NCBI RefSeq assembly: GCF_938028825.1
Contig: NZ_CALIZP010000090.1
Location: forward strand, 1-64,000
Direction of reading: 5' to 3'
Source of the DNA: an uncultured Cardiobacterium sp.
GTDB taxonomy: Bacteria > Pseudomonadota > Gammaproteobacteria > Cardiobacteriales > Cardiobacteriaceae
Length of the DNA stretch: 64,000 nt
The translations under genes were made by a program, and so were the position numbers. The stretch's first letter is position 1, and each line of letters opens with the position of its first letter. The notes below the pieces were generated by a model that saw only the letters and a program-made list of their open reading frames with translations, was not told where the DNA came from and searched no databases. Of this stretch, positions 49,512-57,774 are shown piece by piece.

Positions 49512-50975
49512 TTATTTGCCCTGTTCCGGCTTTTTGTTGAGCGAAACGTGCCCATCTGCCTGTTTTTGCAGCAGTTCGTAACTATGGCGGATTTGCGCGG
49601 TTTTCGGGTGGTCGGGGTAGTGGCTGATGAGCTGTGCGAGCAGGTGCAGCGCCTGCTCGCGTTTGCCGGTTTTGTCCAGGGCGCGGGCGGCGGCGTAGTA
49701 ATTGTCGAGGATGTCCTTGTGCCCTTTGTGGCGCTGCGCGAAGTTGCGGGTGAGCGCGAGCACGGTGTTGTAGTCGTGATGTTCGCCGGCCATGCGCGCG
49801 AGCGGCTTGATCCAGTCGGCGGGCAGGCGGGCGATGTCGTCGAGGGCGATGTTTTCCACCGCCTTGCGCACGCAGAGGTAGCAGCGTTCGTTGCCGTGCA
49901 CCGCCGCTTCAATCAGGCGCTGTTCGAGGGCGGGCAGTTCTTCGTAGCGGTGGTGCACTTGATAGTATTCGTAGAGGATGCGGTAGGCGGGGAAATACTG
50001 GCCGATGTCGCGGTGCGCATTGGTGTAGTTGCGCAGCAGCGCCTCGGCCTGCTCGAAGCCGCCTTCCTGCATCAGCACGTCGATGGCGAGCAGGTCTTGC
50101 GCGAACTGTTTCTTCTCTTCGTCGTCCATGCGGTAGGTGTCAGCTTCGTAGAGGACGCGCCGCTCCGCTTCGCTCAGGCCTTGCGGTCTCTCGTCACGCA
50201 TGAAGTAGCCGATGTAGGTGTAGGTGAGGGCGGTGGCAAAGGCCTGGATGACGGCAACCATGAATACGACCAGCGTGGGAGCATTGATAGCGTAAGCGAT
50301 GATGCCAACGAGGAAGCCCAGCACAACACCCGCACCAATAAGCACAACAAGCGGGAAGAGCAGGATGGAAAGGTAGTTCCCGATGCCCATGTTGCGGATG
50401 ACCTGTATCCAGCCGCGCGGGTCAATCATGCTGCCGATGCTGTCGTTGCCGACCAGATTCATAATCATCGCCGGGACAAAGAACCAGCTGATGAACATGA
50501 AGGGGACAGCCCAGACATAAGGGCCGCCCAGCAGCCATAGCGGGAGAAGGGCAATGGCGATGATGATGATGCCGATGGCGTATTTGAGTGGGGTCAGGAA
50601 GGGGATAAGCGTGACCGGCGCGTAGGGTACGGGTTCTTCTTCCAGCCCTTCGGAGATACGCATGATGCCGTCGAACATCTTGCAGGTGAGGAGAAAGCCG
50701 ACGGCGAATTGCAGCAGGAGGAAACCGAAATTGCCCGAAGTGGCTTCGTTCGCTTCCAGCACGGCATCAAAACATTTTAGGTCGGTAATGCTGCAATCCG
50801 GCGACAGACCGGCATCAGCAAAGATTTTGTTCGAGATTTCCGTCTGCTGGTAGTCGTGAAAACCGTTGATGCAGAGGATAAGGGCCAGCAGTACCCAATA
50901 CAGCAGATTGCCGCCCTTGAAGAGGTAGCGGATGGCGCGCAGCAGCTTGTCGAAATTGTCTTTGATGTCGTTCAT
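49512..50975 (-). CDS. Multipass membrane protein with TPR-like C-terminus
   Basis: A 487-residue protein I do not recognise by name. The first ~260 residues contain five or six hydrophobic segments (LLYWVLLALILCINGFHDY, LLQFAVGFLLTCKMFDGI, IGIIIIAIALLPLWLLGG, ILLFPLVVLIGAGVVLGFLV among them). The remaining ~220 residues are helical repeats of TPR type (EQALHLLAQLISHYPDHPKT). It lies 16 bases upstream of the HAD gene and is likely cotranscribed. Possible role in membrane scaffolding; unknown. Confidence 0.7.
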   Translation of the reverse strand: MNDIKDNFDKLLRAIRYLFKGGNLLYWVLLALILCINGFHDYQQTEISNKIFADAGLSPDCSITDLKCFDAVLEANEATSGNFGFLLLQFAVGFLLTCKMFDGIMRISEGLEEEPVPYAPVTLIPFLTPLKYAIGIIIIAIALLPLWLLGGPYVWAVPFMFISWFFVPAMIMNLVGNDSIGSMIDPRGWIQVIRNMGIGNYLSILLFPLVVLIGAGVVLGFLVGIIAYAINAPTLVVFMVAVIQAFATALTYTYIGYFMRDERPQGLSEAERRVLYEADTYRMDDEEKKQFAQDLLAIDVLMQEGGFEQAEALLRNYTNAHRDIGQYFPAYRILYEYYQVHHRYEELPALEQRLIEAAVHGNERCYLCVRKAVENIALDDIARLPADWIKPLARMAGEHHDYNTVLALTRNFAQRHKGHKDILDNYYAAARALDKTGKREQALHLLAQLISHYPDHPKTAQIRHSYELLQKQADGHVSLNKKPEQGK

Positions 50976-51109
50976 GAAAATGCCCTGTGGTTTTTGCATC
51001 GCCGCATTGTATAGCGGTGCCGGGGATTAGGCACGCGGTGCCTGCTGCCGCTATACAGCGGGGGGAAGCGCCGATACAATCCCGCGCCCCGCCCATCACC
51101 GTGTACCCC

Positions 51110-53326
51110 GTGAAAATCCCCCTGCCCAACGCCAACCTCGTCTCGACCTTGCCCGTCGTCCTCAGTATCAGCGCCGCCGCCCTCATCATCTGGATACTCG
51201 ACATCCCGCACTACGCCATGCCGCTCATCCTCGGCGTCATCGCCGGCGGCCTCGCCGACCTCGACAACCGCCTGCGCGGGCGCATCAAAGACCTCGGCAT
51301 CGTCCTCGCCGCCTTTGCCGCCACCTCGCTCACCGTGCAGCTCACCCTCAACCACAGCGCCGCCTACATCACCGCCATGCTGCTGATGACCTTCCTCCTC
51401 ACCTACATGGGCGCTGCCGGGCTGCGCTACCGCACCATCGCCTTCGGCGGGCTGACCGTCGCCATCTACACCACCCTCGCCTACAACCCCGCCCAGCCGT
51501 GGTACGCGAACCCTTTGCTCATCCTCGCCGGCGCCCTGCTTTACGGCGGCGGCGCGCTCATCGTGCAACTCGCCTTCCCGCACCGCCAGGTGCAGGAAAA
51601 CATGGCCGCCGCCTACGCCGCGCTTGCCGACTACATCGACGCCAAAGCCTGCTACTTCGACCCGGACGACGGCGACTACGGCGGGCGGCAGCAGCGCCTC
51701 GCCCGCGCCAACACCGCCCTCATCCAGGCCTTCAACCAGTGCCGCAGCACCCTTTACTACCGCATGCGCGGCCAGCACCGCCACCCGCGCACCGCGCGCA
51801 TGCTGCGCTACTACTTCGCCGCGCAGGACATCCACGAACGCATCAGCTCATCGCACATCGACTACCGCGAACTCGCGGAAAAACACGAACACAGCGACCT
51901 GCCCTACCGCTTCCTGCACCTCATCGAACGCCAGGCGGCGGCCTGCCGCGCCATCGCCGCCGCCCTGCACCGGAACACCGCCTGGCCCGGCGACCCCCGC
52001 CTCGACCGCGACAGCGACGGCCTCGCCCGCGCCCTGCAATACCACCTCGCGCAAGACCCCGCGCGTCGCCCACTCGCGCGCCTGCTCGACAACCTGCGCA
52101 GCATCAACTACCAGCTCACCCACCTCGACACCGCGCAAGAAGACAACACCGACAGCACCATCGCCGCCCGTCAAGAACCCGGCCTGCGCGACATCCTGCC
52201 CGCCCTGCGCCGCCACCTCAGCTTCCGCTCGCCCGCCTACCGCCACGCCGTGCGCCTCAGCCTCGTCGTCCTCACCTGCTGCCTCATCGTCGCCGCGCTG
52301 CACCTCGAACTCGGCTACTGGATCCTGCTCACCGCCATCTTCGTCTGCCAGCCGAACTACTCGGCGACCAAAAGCCGCGTCAACCAGCGCGTCCTCGGCA
52401 CCATCCTCGGTGTCATCATCGGCTCCGTCGCGCCGCTCTTCACCCCGACAGTTGCCACCAAACTGTGGCTCATCATCGCGAGCACCACCCTCTTCTTCTA
52501 CTACCGCAACCGCAAATACAGCATCTCCACCCTCTTCATCACCGTGCAGGCCTTCACCAGCTTCTCGCTGGCAGGCTACGACCTCACCGCCGCCATCCCG
52601 CTACGCATCATCGACACCCTCATCGGCGTTGCCATCTCCTGGACCGCCGTTACCTACCTCTGGCCGGACTGGCGCTACCTGACCCTGGACAACACCGCGC
52701 GCACTGCCATCAAAAGCGACGCCGCCTACCTGCGCCACATCCTCGCCCAACTGCAAGCGAGCGGCAGCGACGACGTTGCCTACCGCAGCATCCGCCGTGT
52801 TGCGCACGAAAACGCCGCCCAGCTCGGCAGCACCGTCTCCGACATCAGCAGCGAACCGCGCAAATACGCAAACCAACTCGACAACGCCTTCAACCTGCTC
52901 AACCTCAACTACACCCTGCTTGCCTACATCTCGGCGCTCGGCGCCTACCGCAACAAGACCGGCTTGCCCGCCCCTGCGGAACAAACACACACCGCCGCCG
53001 GCGGTGCCTCCCCCGTGGCGGCGGGGCAAGAACAGGGCGCAGACACCGACCCGCTGCTGACCGCCTACTACCGCCTCGGCGCAGACATCGCCGGCCTGCT
53101 TGACCGCCTCGACACCCTCGACGCGGCCGCCTTCCGGACACAATACACCGCCATCCGCGCCGAACTTGATCGCCTGCGCCCGGACGAAAACAACCCGCAG
53201 GAACGGCACAGCATCCTGCGGCAACAACTGCTGATGATCAGCCGCATCATCGAACCCTGCTACCACGCCCTGCACCCGCCGCACAAGAATCAGCCCGGTA
53301 AACACAGCCGCTGCAAACAGGACTGA
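51110..53326 (+). CDS. YccS-like FUSC-family membrane protein
   Basis: A ~738-residue inner-membrane protein with two hydrophobic blocks (about residues 8-150 and 385-530) separated by a large soluble helical domain (YRELAEKHEHSDLPYRFLHL). This is the layout of YccS/YhfK and the fusaric-acid-resistance (FUSC) family. GYWILLTAIFVCQPNYSATK and RVLGTILGVIIGSVAPL are FUSC signatures. The start is probably the GTG at 51110 (MKIPLPNANL); there is no clear Shine-Dalgarno. Transport substrate unknown. Confidence 0.83.
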   Translation: MKIPLPNANLVSTLPVVLSISAAALIIWILDIPHYAMPLILGVIAGGLADLDNRLRGRIKDLGIVLAAFAATSLTVQLTLNHSAAYITAMLLMTFLLTYMGAAGLRYRTIAFGGLTVAIYTTLAYNPAQPWYANPLLILAGALLYGGGALIVQLAFPHRQVQENMAAAYAALADYIDAKACYFDPDDGDYGGRQQRLARANTALIQAFNQCRSTLYYRMRGQHRHPRTARMLRYYFAAQDIHERISSSHIDYRELAEKHEHSDLPYRFLHLIERQAAACRAIAAALHRNTAWPGDPRLDRDSDGLARALQYHLAQDPARRPLARLLDNLRSINYQLTHLDTAQEDNTDSTIAARQEPGLRDILPALRRHLSFRSPAYRHAVRLSLVVLTCCLIVAALHLELGYWILLTAIFVCQPNYSATKSRVNQRVLGTILGVIIGSVAPLFTPTVATKLWLIIASTTLFFYYRNRKYSISTLFITVQAFTSFSLAGYDLTAAIPLRIIDTLIGVAISWTAVTYLWPDWRYLTLDNTARTAIKSDAAYLRHILAQLQASGSDDVAYRSIRRVAHENAAQLGSTVSDISSEPRKYANQLDNAFNLLNLNYTLLAYISALGAYRNKTGLPAPAEQTHTAAGGASPVAAGQEQGADTDPLLTAYYRLGADIAGLLDRLDTLDAAAFRTQYTAIRAELDRLRPDENNPQERHSILRQQLLMISRIIEPCYHALHPPHKNQPGKHSRCKQD

Positions 53327-53494
53327 TACCGGAAGCAACAAACGGCCGCCCGCCCCGCGAACCCTGCTTTATTTCCTGGTGTGGATATGAGACGAGGTGG
53401 CGATGGCGATGGGCGGCATGGCGGGCAACCGCCGCAGGTGAACGCCGGGGCGGGAAGGGCTATGATTGCCGCCTTTTCCCGACCGGCCGTTCCC

Positions 53495-55099
53495 ATGCCC
53501 ACACCCCGCTTCTTCCAGTCTGCCGCCATTTATGCCGACCGCCGCGCCATCAGTCTGTTTTTCCTCGGCTTTGCCGCCGGGCTGCCGTTTCTCCTGATTT
53601 TTTCCAGCCTCTCCATCTGGCTGAATGAAGCGGGCGTCACGCGCGGCACCGTGACCCGTTTCAGCTGGGCGGCGCTCGCTTATTCCTGCAAGTTCATCTG
53701 GTCACCGCTCATCGATACCCTGCCGCTGCCGTTTCTGACCCGCCGCCTCGGGCGGCGTCGTGCCTGGCTGGCAGCGGCGCAATGCGTGGTCATCGCCGCC
53801 ATTTGCCTGATGGCGCTCATCAATCCCGCCGATGGCGAGGCGCTGCCGCTGATGGCGCTCGCCGCCGTCCTCCTCGGCTTTGCGGCGGCGACGCAGGATA
53901 TTGTGATTGACGCCTACCGCATTGAAGCGGCGGCAGGCGACAGTGCGATGCAGGCGGCGATGGCGGCGACGTACACGGCGGGCTACCGCTGCGGCATGAT
54001 TGTTTCCGGCGCGGGCGCGCTGCTGCTGGCGACCTGGTTCGGCTCGACCATGCAGCATTACGATTACGCCGCCTGGCGGGCGACGTATTTCTGCATGGCG
54101 GCGGTGATGGGTATCGGCCTCGCCACGACCTTCACCTTGCGCGAGCCGCCCGCGTCAAGCGGCGTCAACACGTTGCGCCCCGCCGCCGACAATCTGCGCC
54201 TGCTCGCGCTCTTTGTGCTCGCCGTTATCGCGCTGATCGCCGCTTACCGCCTGCTCGGCGCCCTGCCCGCCGCCGCCAGCGTGCTCGGCGGTTTTCTGCG
54301 CGAGAGTCTGCGTCTTCTCGGCGGGCTGGCGGCAGCGGCAGCGGTCGGTGCGCTGTGCGTGCGCGCCGGGCTGGTCAGCCGCGCGCTGGCGTGGCAGACG
54401 TGGCTGGAACCCGTCGCCGATTTTTTCCGCCGCTACGGGCGCGTGGCGGTGTTACTCCTGGCGCTTATCGGCCTTTATCGCAGCACAGATATTGTTTCCG
54501 GTGCCATCAGCAACGTGTTCTATCAGGACTTGGGCTATAGCAAGACGGAAATCGCCAGTGCGGTGAAGGTTTTTGGCGTGGTGATGACGCTGGTGGGCGG
54601 CTTTCTCGGCGGGATGCTGGCGCAGCGTTATGCGCTGATGCGGATGATGATGCTCGGCGCGCTGCTCACCGTCGGCACCAACCTGCTCTTCATCCTGCTC
54701 GCCCGGTACGGCGACAAGTCGCTGCTCGCCGCCGCGCAGGGGCTGCCCGCCCTGCCGCCGCTGCAAGAGGTGATTCATGCCGTGCAGACGGGTGTCGCCG
54801 CCGCTTTCCGCAGCGACAACCGGCTGCTTTACGGCGTGGTCGGCTTCGACAACCTCGCGGCGGGGCTGGCCAGCTCGGTCTTCGTCGCCTTTTTGTCGTC
54901 GCTGACCAGCGTCCGCTTCACCGCCGTGCAGTACGCCATTTTCAGCTCGCTGATGACTCTCTTGCCGAAAACGCTCGGCGGCTATTCCGGCAGTATCGTC
55001 ACCGCCGTCGGCTATCCCGCCTTTTTCCTGATTACCTCGCTGATCGGCGTGCCGGTGCTGCTGCTGGTGTATTGGGCGGAACGGCGGCTGCGCCCGTGA
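53495..55099 (+). CDS. ampG: AmpG-family muropeptide permease
   Basis: A 534-residue MFS protein with about 14 hydrophobic segments. FFLGFAAGLPFLLIFSSLSIWLNEAGV, SWAALAYSCKFIWSPLIDTL and FAAATQDIVIDAYRIE are AmpG signatures. AmpG imports anhydro-muropeptides for cell-wall recycling, and in many species it influences beta-lactamase induction. The start MPTPRFFQSA is inferred; an upstream in-frame ATG falls within TATGAT, a likely -10 element. Confidence 0.9.
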   Translation: MPTPRFFQSAAIYADRRAISLFFLGFAAGLPFLLIFSSLSIWLNEAGVTRGTVTRFSWAALAYSCKFIWSPLIDTLPLPFLTRRLGRRRAWLAAAQCVVIAAICLMALINPADGEALPLMALAAVLLGFAAATQDIVIDAYRIEAAAGDSAMQAAMAATYTAGYRCGMIVSGAGALLLATWFGSTMQHYDYAAWRATYFCMAAVMGIGLATTFTLREPPASSGVNTLRPAADNLRLLALFVLAVIALIAAYRLLGALPAAASVLGGFLRESLRLLGGLAAAAAVGALCVRAGLVSRALAWQTWLEPVADFFRRYGRVAVLLLALIGLYRSTDIVSGAISNVFYQDLGYSKTEIASAVKVFGVVMTLVGGFLGGMLAQRYALMRMMMLGALLTVGTNLLFILLARYGDKSLLAAAQGLPALPPLQEVIHAVQTGVAAAFRSDNRLLYGVVGFDNLAAGLASSVFVAFLSSLTSVRFTAVQYAIFSSLMTLLPKTLGGYSGSIVTAVGYPAFFLITSLIGVPVLLLVYWAERRLRP

Positions 55100-55224
55100 T
55101 GCGAGCCCGGAAAAGCATCCGGAACACCGGACCCGCCAAGCGGCATCCATGCCGCGTCAGGCCGTGTGGGTTTCGGCAGGGCGCGGCGATACAATAGCCG
55201 CCCCTTTCTTCATCCCGCCTGCCC

Positions 55225-56196
55225 ATGAACCTCATCCGCCGCCTGCGTCTCGACCCTTTCCTCATGATGATCCTGCTGATGGTGCTGGCCGCGACCATCG
55301 TCCCCGCGCAAGGCATCGGCAAGACGTTCTTCAAGCACCTCACCACCGCCGCCATCGCCCTGCTCTTTTTCATGCACGGCGCCAAGCTCTCGCGCGAGGC
55401 CATCCTCGCCGGCGTCGGCCACTGGCGGCTGCACACACTGGTGCTGGCGACGACCTTCATCCTCTTCCCGCTGCTCGGCCTCGCCCTCTACCCGCTGACG
55501 CCGTCGGTCATCCCGCCCGACATCTACCAGGGCTTCCTCTACCTCTGCGCCCTGCCCGCCACGGTGCAATCCGCCATCGCCTTCACGTCCGTCGCGCGCG
55601 GCAACATCGCCGCCGCCGTGTGCAGCGCTGCGCTTTCCAGCCTGCTCGGCGTCTTCCTCTCGCCTGTGCTCGTCGGCCTGCTCCTCAGCGCGCAGGGGCA
55701 GACGGATTTGTTCCATTCGGTGCAGGCGGTGATGCTGCAACTGCTGCTGCCCTTCGTCCTCGGCCATCTCGCGCGCCCGTGGCTCGCCGCCTGGATCAGC
55801 AAGAACCGCCGCCTGATCAAAATCACCGACCAGTCCTCCATCCTGCTCGTCGTCTATACCGCGTTCAGCGAGGCGGTGCTGGAAGGCATCTGGGGCAAGG
55901 TGAGCGTGGCGACGCTTGTCCTCATCGCCGTCGTTTCCTGCGTGCTGCTCGCCATCGTCCTCGCCTTCACCACATACAGCGCCCGCGCGCTGGGTTTCAG
56001 CAAGGAAGACGAAATCACCATCGTCTTCTGCGGCTCGAAAAAAAGCCTCGCCAACGGCATCCCGATGGCGAACATCCTTTTCCCGCCCGCAGCCGTCGGC
56101 ATCCTTGTGCTGCCGCTGATGCTCTTCCACCAGATTCAGCTGATGGTCTGCGCGGTGCTGGCACAACGCTACGCCCGCCGCCCGCAAGAGGACTGA
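55225..56196 (+). CDS. SBF-like (bile acid:Na+ symporter family) transporter
   Basis: A 323-residue protein with 9-10 helices. LFFMHGAKLSREAILAGVGH, FLYLCALPATVQSAIAFTSV and GSKKSLANGIPMANILFP match the SBF-like family (PF13593 type). Substrates for this branch are not known in general. The Nudix gene follows after 1 base, so they form an operon. Confidence 0.87.
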   Translation: MNLIRRLRLDPFLMMILLMVLAATIVPAQGIGKTFFKHLTTAAIALLFFMHGAKLSREAILAGVGHWRLHTLVLATTFILFPLLGLALYPLTPSVIPPDIYQGFLYLCALPATVQSAIAFTSVARGNIAAAVCSAALSSLLGVFLSPVLVGLLLSAQGQTDLFHSVQAVMLQLLLPFVLGHLARPWLAAWISKNRRLIKITDQSSILLVVYTAFSEAVLEGIWGKVSVATLVLIAVVSCVLLAIVLAFTTYSARALGFSKEDEITIVFCGSKKSLANGIPMANILFPPAAVGILVLPLMLFHQIQLMVCAVLAQRYARRPQED

Positions 56197-56197
56197 C

Positions 56198-57061
56198 ATG
56201 ACCTACCTCGCCCGCATTCAACAGCTCAACAGCGCCAACCCCGCCGCATACCGCCCGCTCATCCTCGACGGCGACGCCGTCGGCCTCATTTGGGAGAACA
56301 ACCTCGACCGCCTGCGCGCGCACGGCATCGGGCTGCGCGCGGAAGACACGCACTACGTTTGGGACGCCCCCGCCGACTTCGCCGCGCGCAACCGCCTGCT
56401 CGCCAACCTCGCCGCCGCCCTTTACCGCAGCGGCTACATCAGCGGCTGGCGCGACGAAAAACTGCCGCTGCTCGCCGGCCTGCATCATCCCGTCCGCGCC
56501 CTCATCGAGCGCGCCGCTGCGCCGGTGCTGGGCGTTTGCGGCTATGGCGTGCATGTGAACGGCATCACCGAACGCGGCGGCGTACCGCATCTGTGGATTG
56601 CGCGCCGCGCGGCAAGCAAATCCGTCGAACCGGGCAAACTTGACCAGATCGCCGCCGGCGGCATCCCGCACGGCATCGGCATCTTCGCCAACCTCATCAA
56701 GGAAAGCGCGGAAGAAGCCGCCATCCCCGAAACGCTGGCGCGGCAGGCGCGCCCCGTCGGCACCATCAGCTACACCGCGCAGACCGCAAGCGGCATCCGC
56801 GCCGACCTGCTCTACCTCTACGACCTGCACCTGCCGCCCGATTTCCGCCCGGAAAACCGCGACGGTGAAGTCGGCGAATTCCTCTGCCTGCCGCTGGACG
56901 AAGTCGCCCGCCTGGTGCGCGACACGGAAGACTTCAAGCTCAATTCCGCCGTGGTCGTCATCGACTACCTCATCCGCCACGGCTACCTCAACCCGGACGA
57001 CACCCCCGATTACCCCGCCCTCTGCCGCGAGATCCGCCAAATCCACCCGCTGCTGCGATAA
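56198..57061 (+). CDS. Nudix hydrolase with DUF4743 N-terminal domain
   Basis: A 287-residue protein. The first ~120 residues match the DUF4743 module (PLILDGDAVGLIWENNLDRL). The Nudix box follows as GGIPHGIGIFANLIKESAEEAAI, where KE replaces the usual RE, as is common in this thiamine-pyrophosphokinase-like subgroup. It probably hydrolyses a nucleoside or thiamine diphosphate derivative. A GNAT remnant begins at its stop. Confidence 0.88.
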   Translation: MTYLARIQQLNSANPAAYRPLILDGDAVGLIWENNLDRLRAHGIGLRAEDTHYVWDAPADFAARNRLLANLAAALYRSGYISGWRDEKLPLLAGLHHPVRALIERAAAPVLGVCGYGVHVNGITERGGVPHLWIARRAASKSVEPGKLDQIAAGGIPHGIGIFANLIKESAEEAAIPETLARQARPVGTISYTAQTASGIRADLLYLYDLHLPPDFRPENRDGEVGEFLCLPLDEVARLVRDTEDFKLNSAVVVIDYLIRHGYLNPDDTPDYPALCREIRQIHPLLR

Positions 57062-57062
57062 A

Positions 57063-57185
57063 ACCTGCCATGCCGACAACCCCGCTTCGGCGCGGGTGAT
57101 TGAGAAAAACGGCGGCGAACTGCGGGACACCGTCAGTTACGAAGGAAAACGCCTCCGCCGCTACCGCATCCGCCGCGCCGGATAA
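57063..57185 (+). pseudogene. GNAT acetyltransferase, C-terminal remnant
   Basis: Forty codons read TCHADNPASARVIEKNGGEL followed by an EGKRLRRYRI ending and a stop. This is the standard end of GNAT N-acetyltransferases (the NxxSxxVIEKxGG acetyl-CoA motif region). Everything upstream of it is occupied by the Nudix gene in another frame, so the rest of the GNAT gene has been deleted. Confidence 0.7.
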
Positions 57186-57252
57186 CCGCCGTTGCATCCG
57201 CTAACTGTCTATAACAAAAACAAAAACCTAGCAAAAGATTGTGGCTGATGCC

Positions 57253-57280
57253 TTGCATCGGAAAAATTATTTGGCATAAT
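57253..57280 (+). promoter_or_regulatory. Promoter of the tRNA-Lys cluster
   Basis: TTGCAT, 16-base spacer, CATAAT, then a GCGCGCCC discriminator, 14 bases before the first tRNA. The GC-rich discriminator suggests stringent control. Confidence 0.78.
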
Positions 57281-57294
57281 GCGCGCCCTCGAAC

Positions 57295-57369
57295 GGGTCG
57301 TTAGCTCAGTGGTAGAGCAGTTGGCTTTTAACCAATTGGTCGAAGGTTCGAATCCTTCACGACCCACCA
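57295..57369 (+). tRNA. tRNA-Lys (anticodon TTT), copy 1
   Basis: A 75-nt cloverleaf with encoded CCA. Acceptor GGGTCGT/ACGACCC, anticodon arm GTTGG-CTTTTAA-CCAAT, T arm GAAGG-TTCGAAT-CCTTC. Confidence 0.96.
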
Positions 57370-57397
57370 TTCATTCCTCCTTTATCTTTTACCCTGC

Positions 57398-57472
57398 GGG
57401 TCGTTAGCTCAGTGGTAGAGCAGTTGGCTTTTAACCAATTGGTCGAAGGTTCGAACCCTTCACGACCCACCA
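57398..57472 (+). tRNA. tRNA-Lys (anticodon TTT), copy 2
   Basis: Identical to copy 1 except for one base in the T loop (TTCGAAC instead of TTCGAAT). Separated from it by 28 bases; both are likely in one transcript. Confidence 0.96.
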
Positions 57473-57484
57473 CCGCTTTCAAAC

Positions 57485-57560
57485 GGGCCGTTAGCTCAGT
57501 TGGTAGAGCAGTTGACTCTTAATCAATCGGTCAAAGGTTCGAGTCCTTTACGGCCCACCA
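57485..57560 (+). tRNA. tRNA-Lys (anticodon CTT)
   Basis: A 76-nt tRNA: acceptor GGGCCGT/ACGGCCC, anticodon loop CTCTTAA giving CTT, T arm AAAGG-TTCGAGT-CCTTT, encoded CCA. It reads AAG codons. Third member of the cluster. Confidence 0.95.
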
Positions 57561-57587
57561 GTTTCTCCTTCAATCTCCTTGTTGAGG

Positions 57588-57613
57588 TGCCGCGTTTTCG
57601 ACGCGGCTTTTTT
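57588..57613 (+). terminator. Terminator of the tRNA-Lys cluster
   Basis: Hairpin GCCGCG-TTTTCGA-CGCGGC followed by T6, 28 bases after the last tRNA. Confidence 0.85.
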
Positions 57614-57694
57614 ATGCCCGTTTGCCGGTACGCCGCCGGTGCTGCGGCAACAAACGGCGGGACTGTCCGCCTGCTGCATGGCGGCGGGGGTTTT

Positions 57695-57762
57695 TATAGT
57701 CGTCTCAAACGGTAATGATGCGGTGTTGCCTCACCGCCTTGCCTCATGCCTGCTTGCAACGG
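57695..57762. repeat. Correia-like element with internal deletion (copy E)
   Basis: TATAGTCGTCTCAAACGG, then GATGCGGTGTTGCCTCACCG and CCTTGCC, which then jumps to CATGCCTGCTTGCAA. The central GTACT..TTTGTACTGTCTGCGG part of the other copies is absent. About 68 bp; the right ACTATA end is lost. Located just beyond the ABC-F stop. Confidence 0.65.
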
Positions 57763-57774
57763 CTCCATTTCCCG

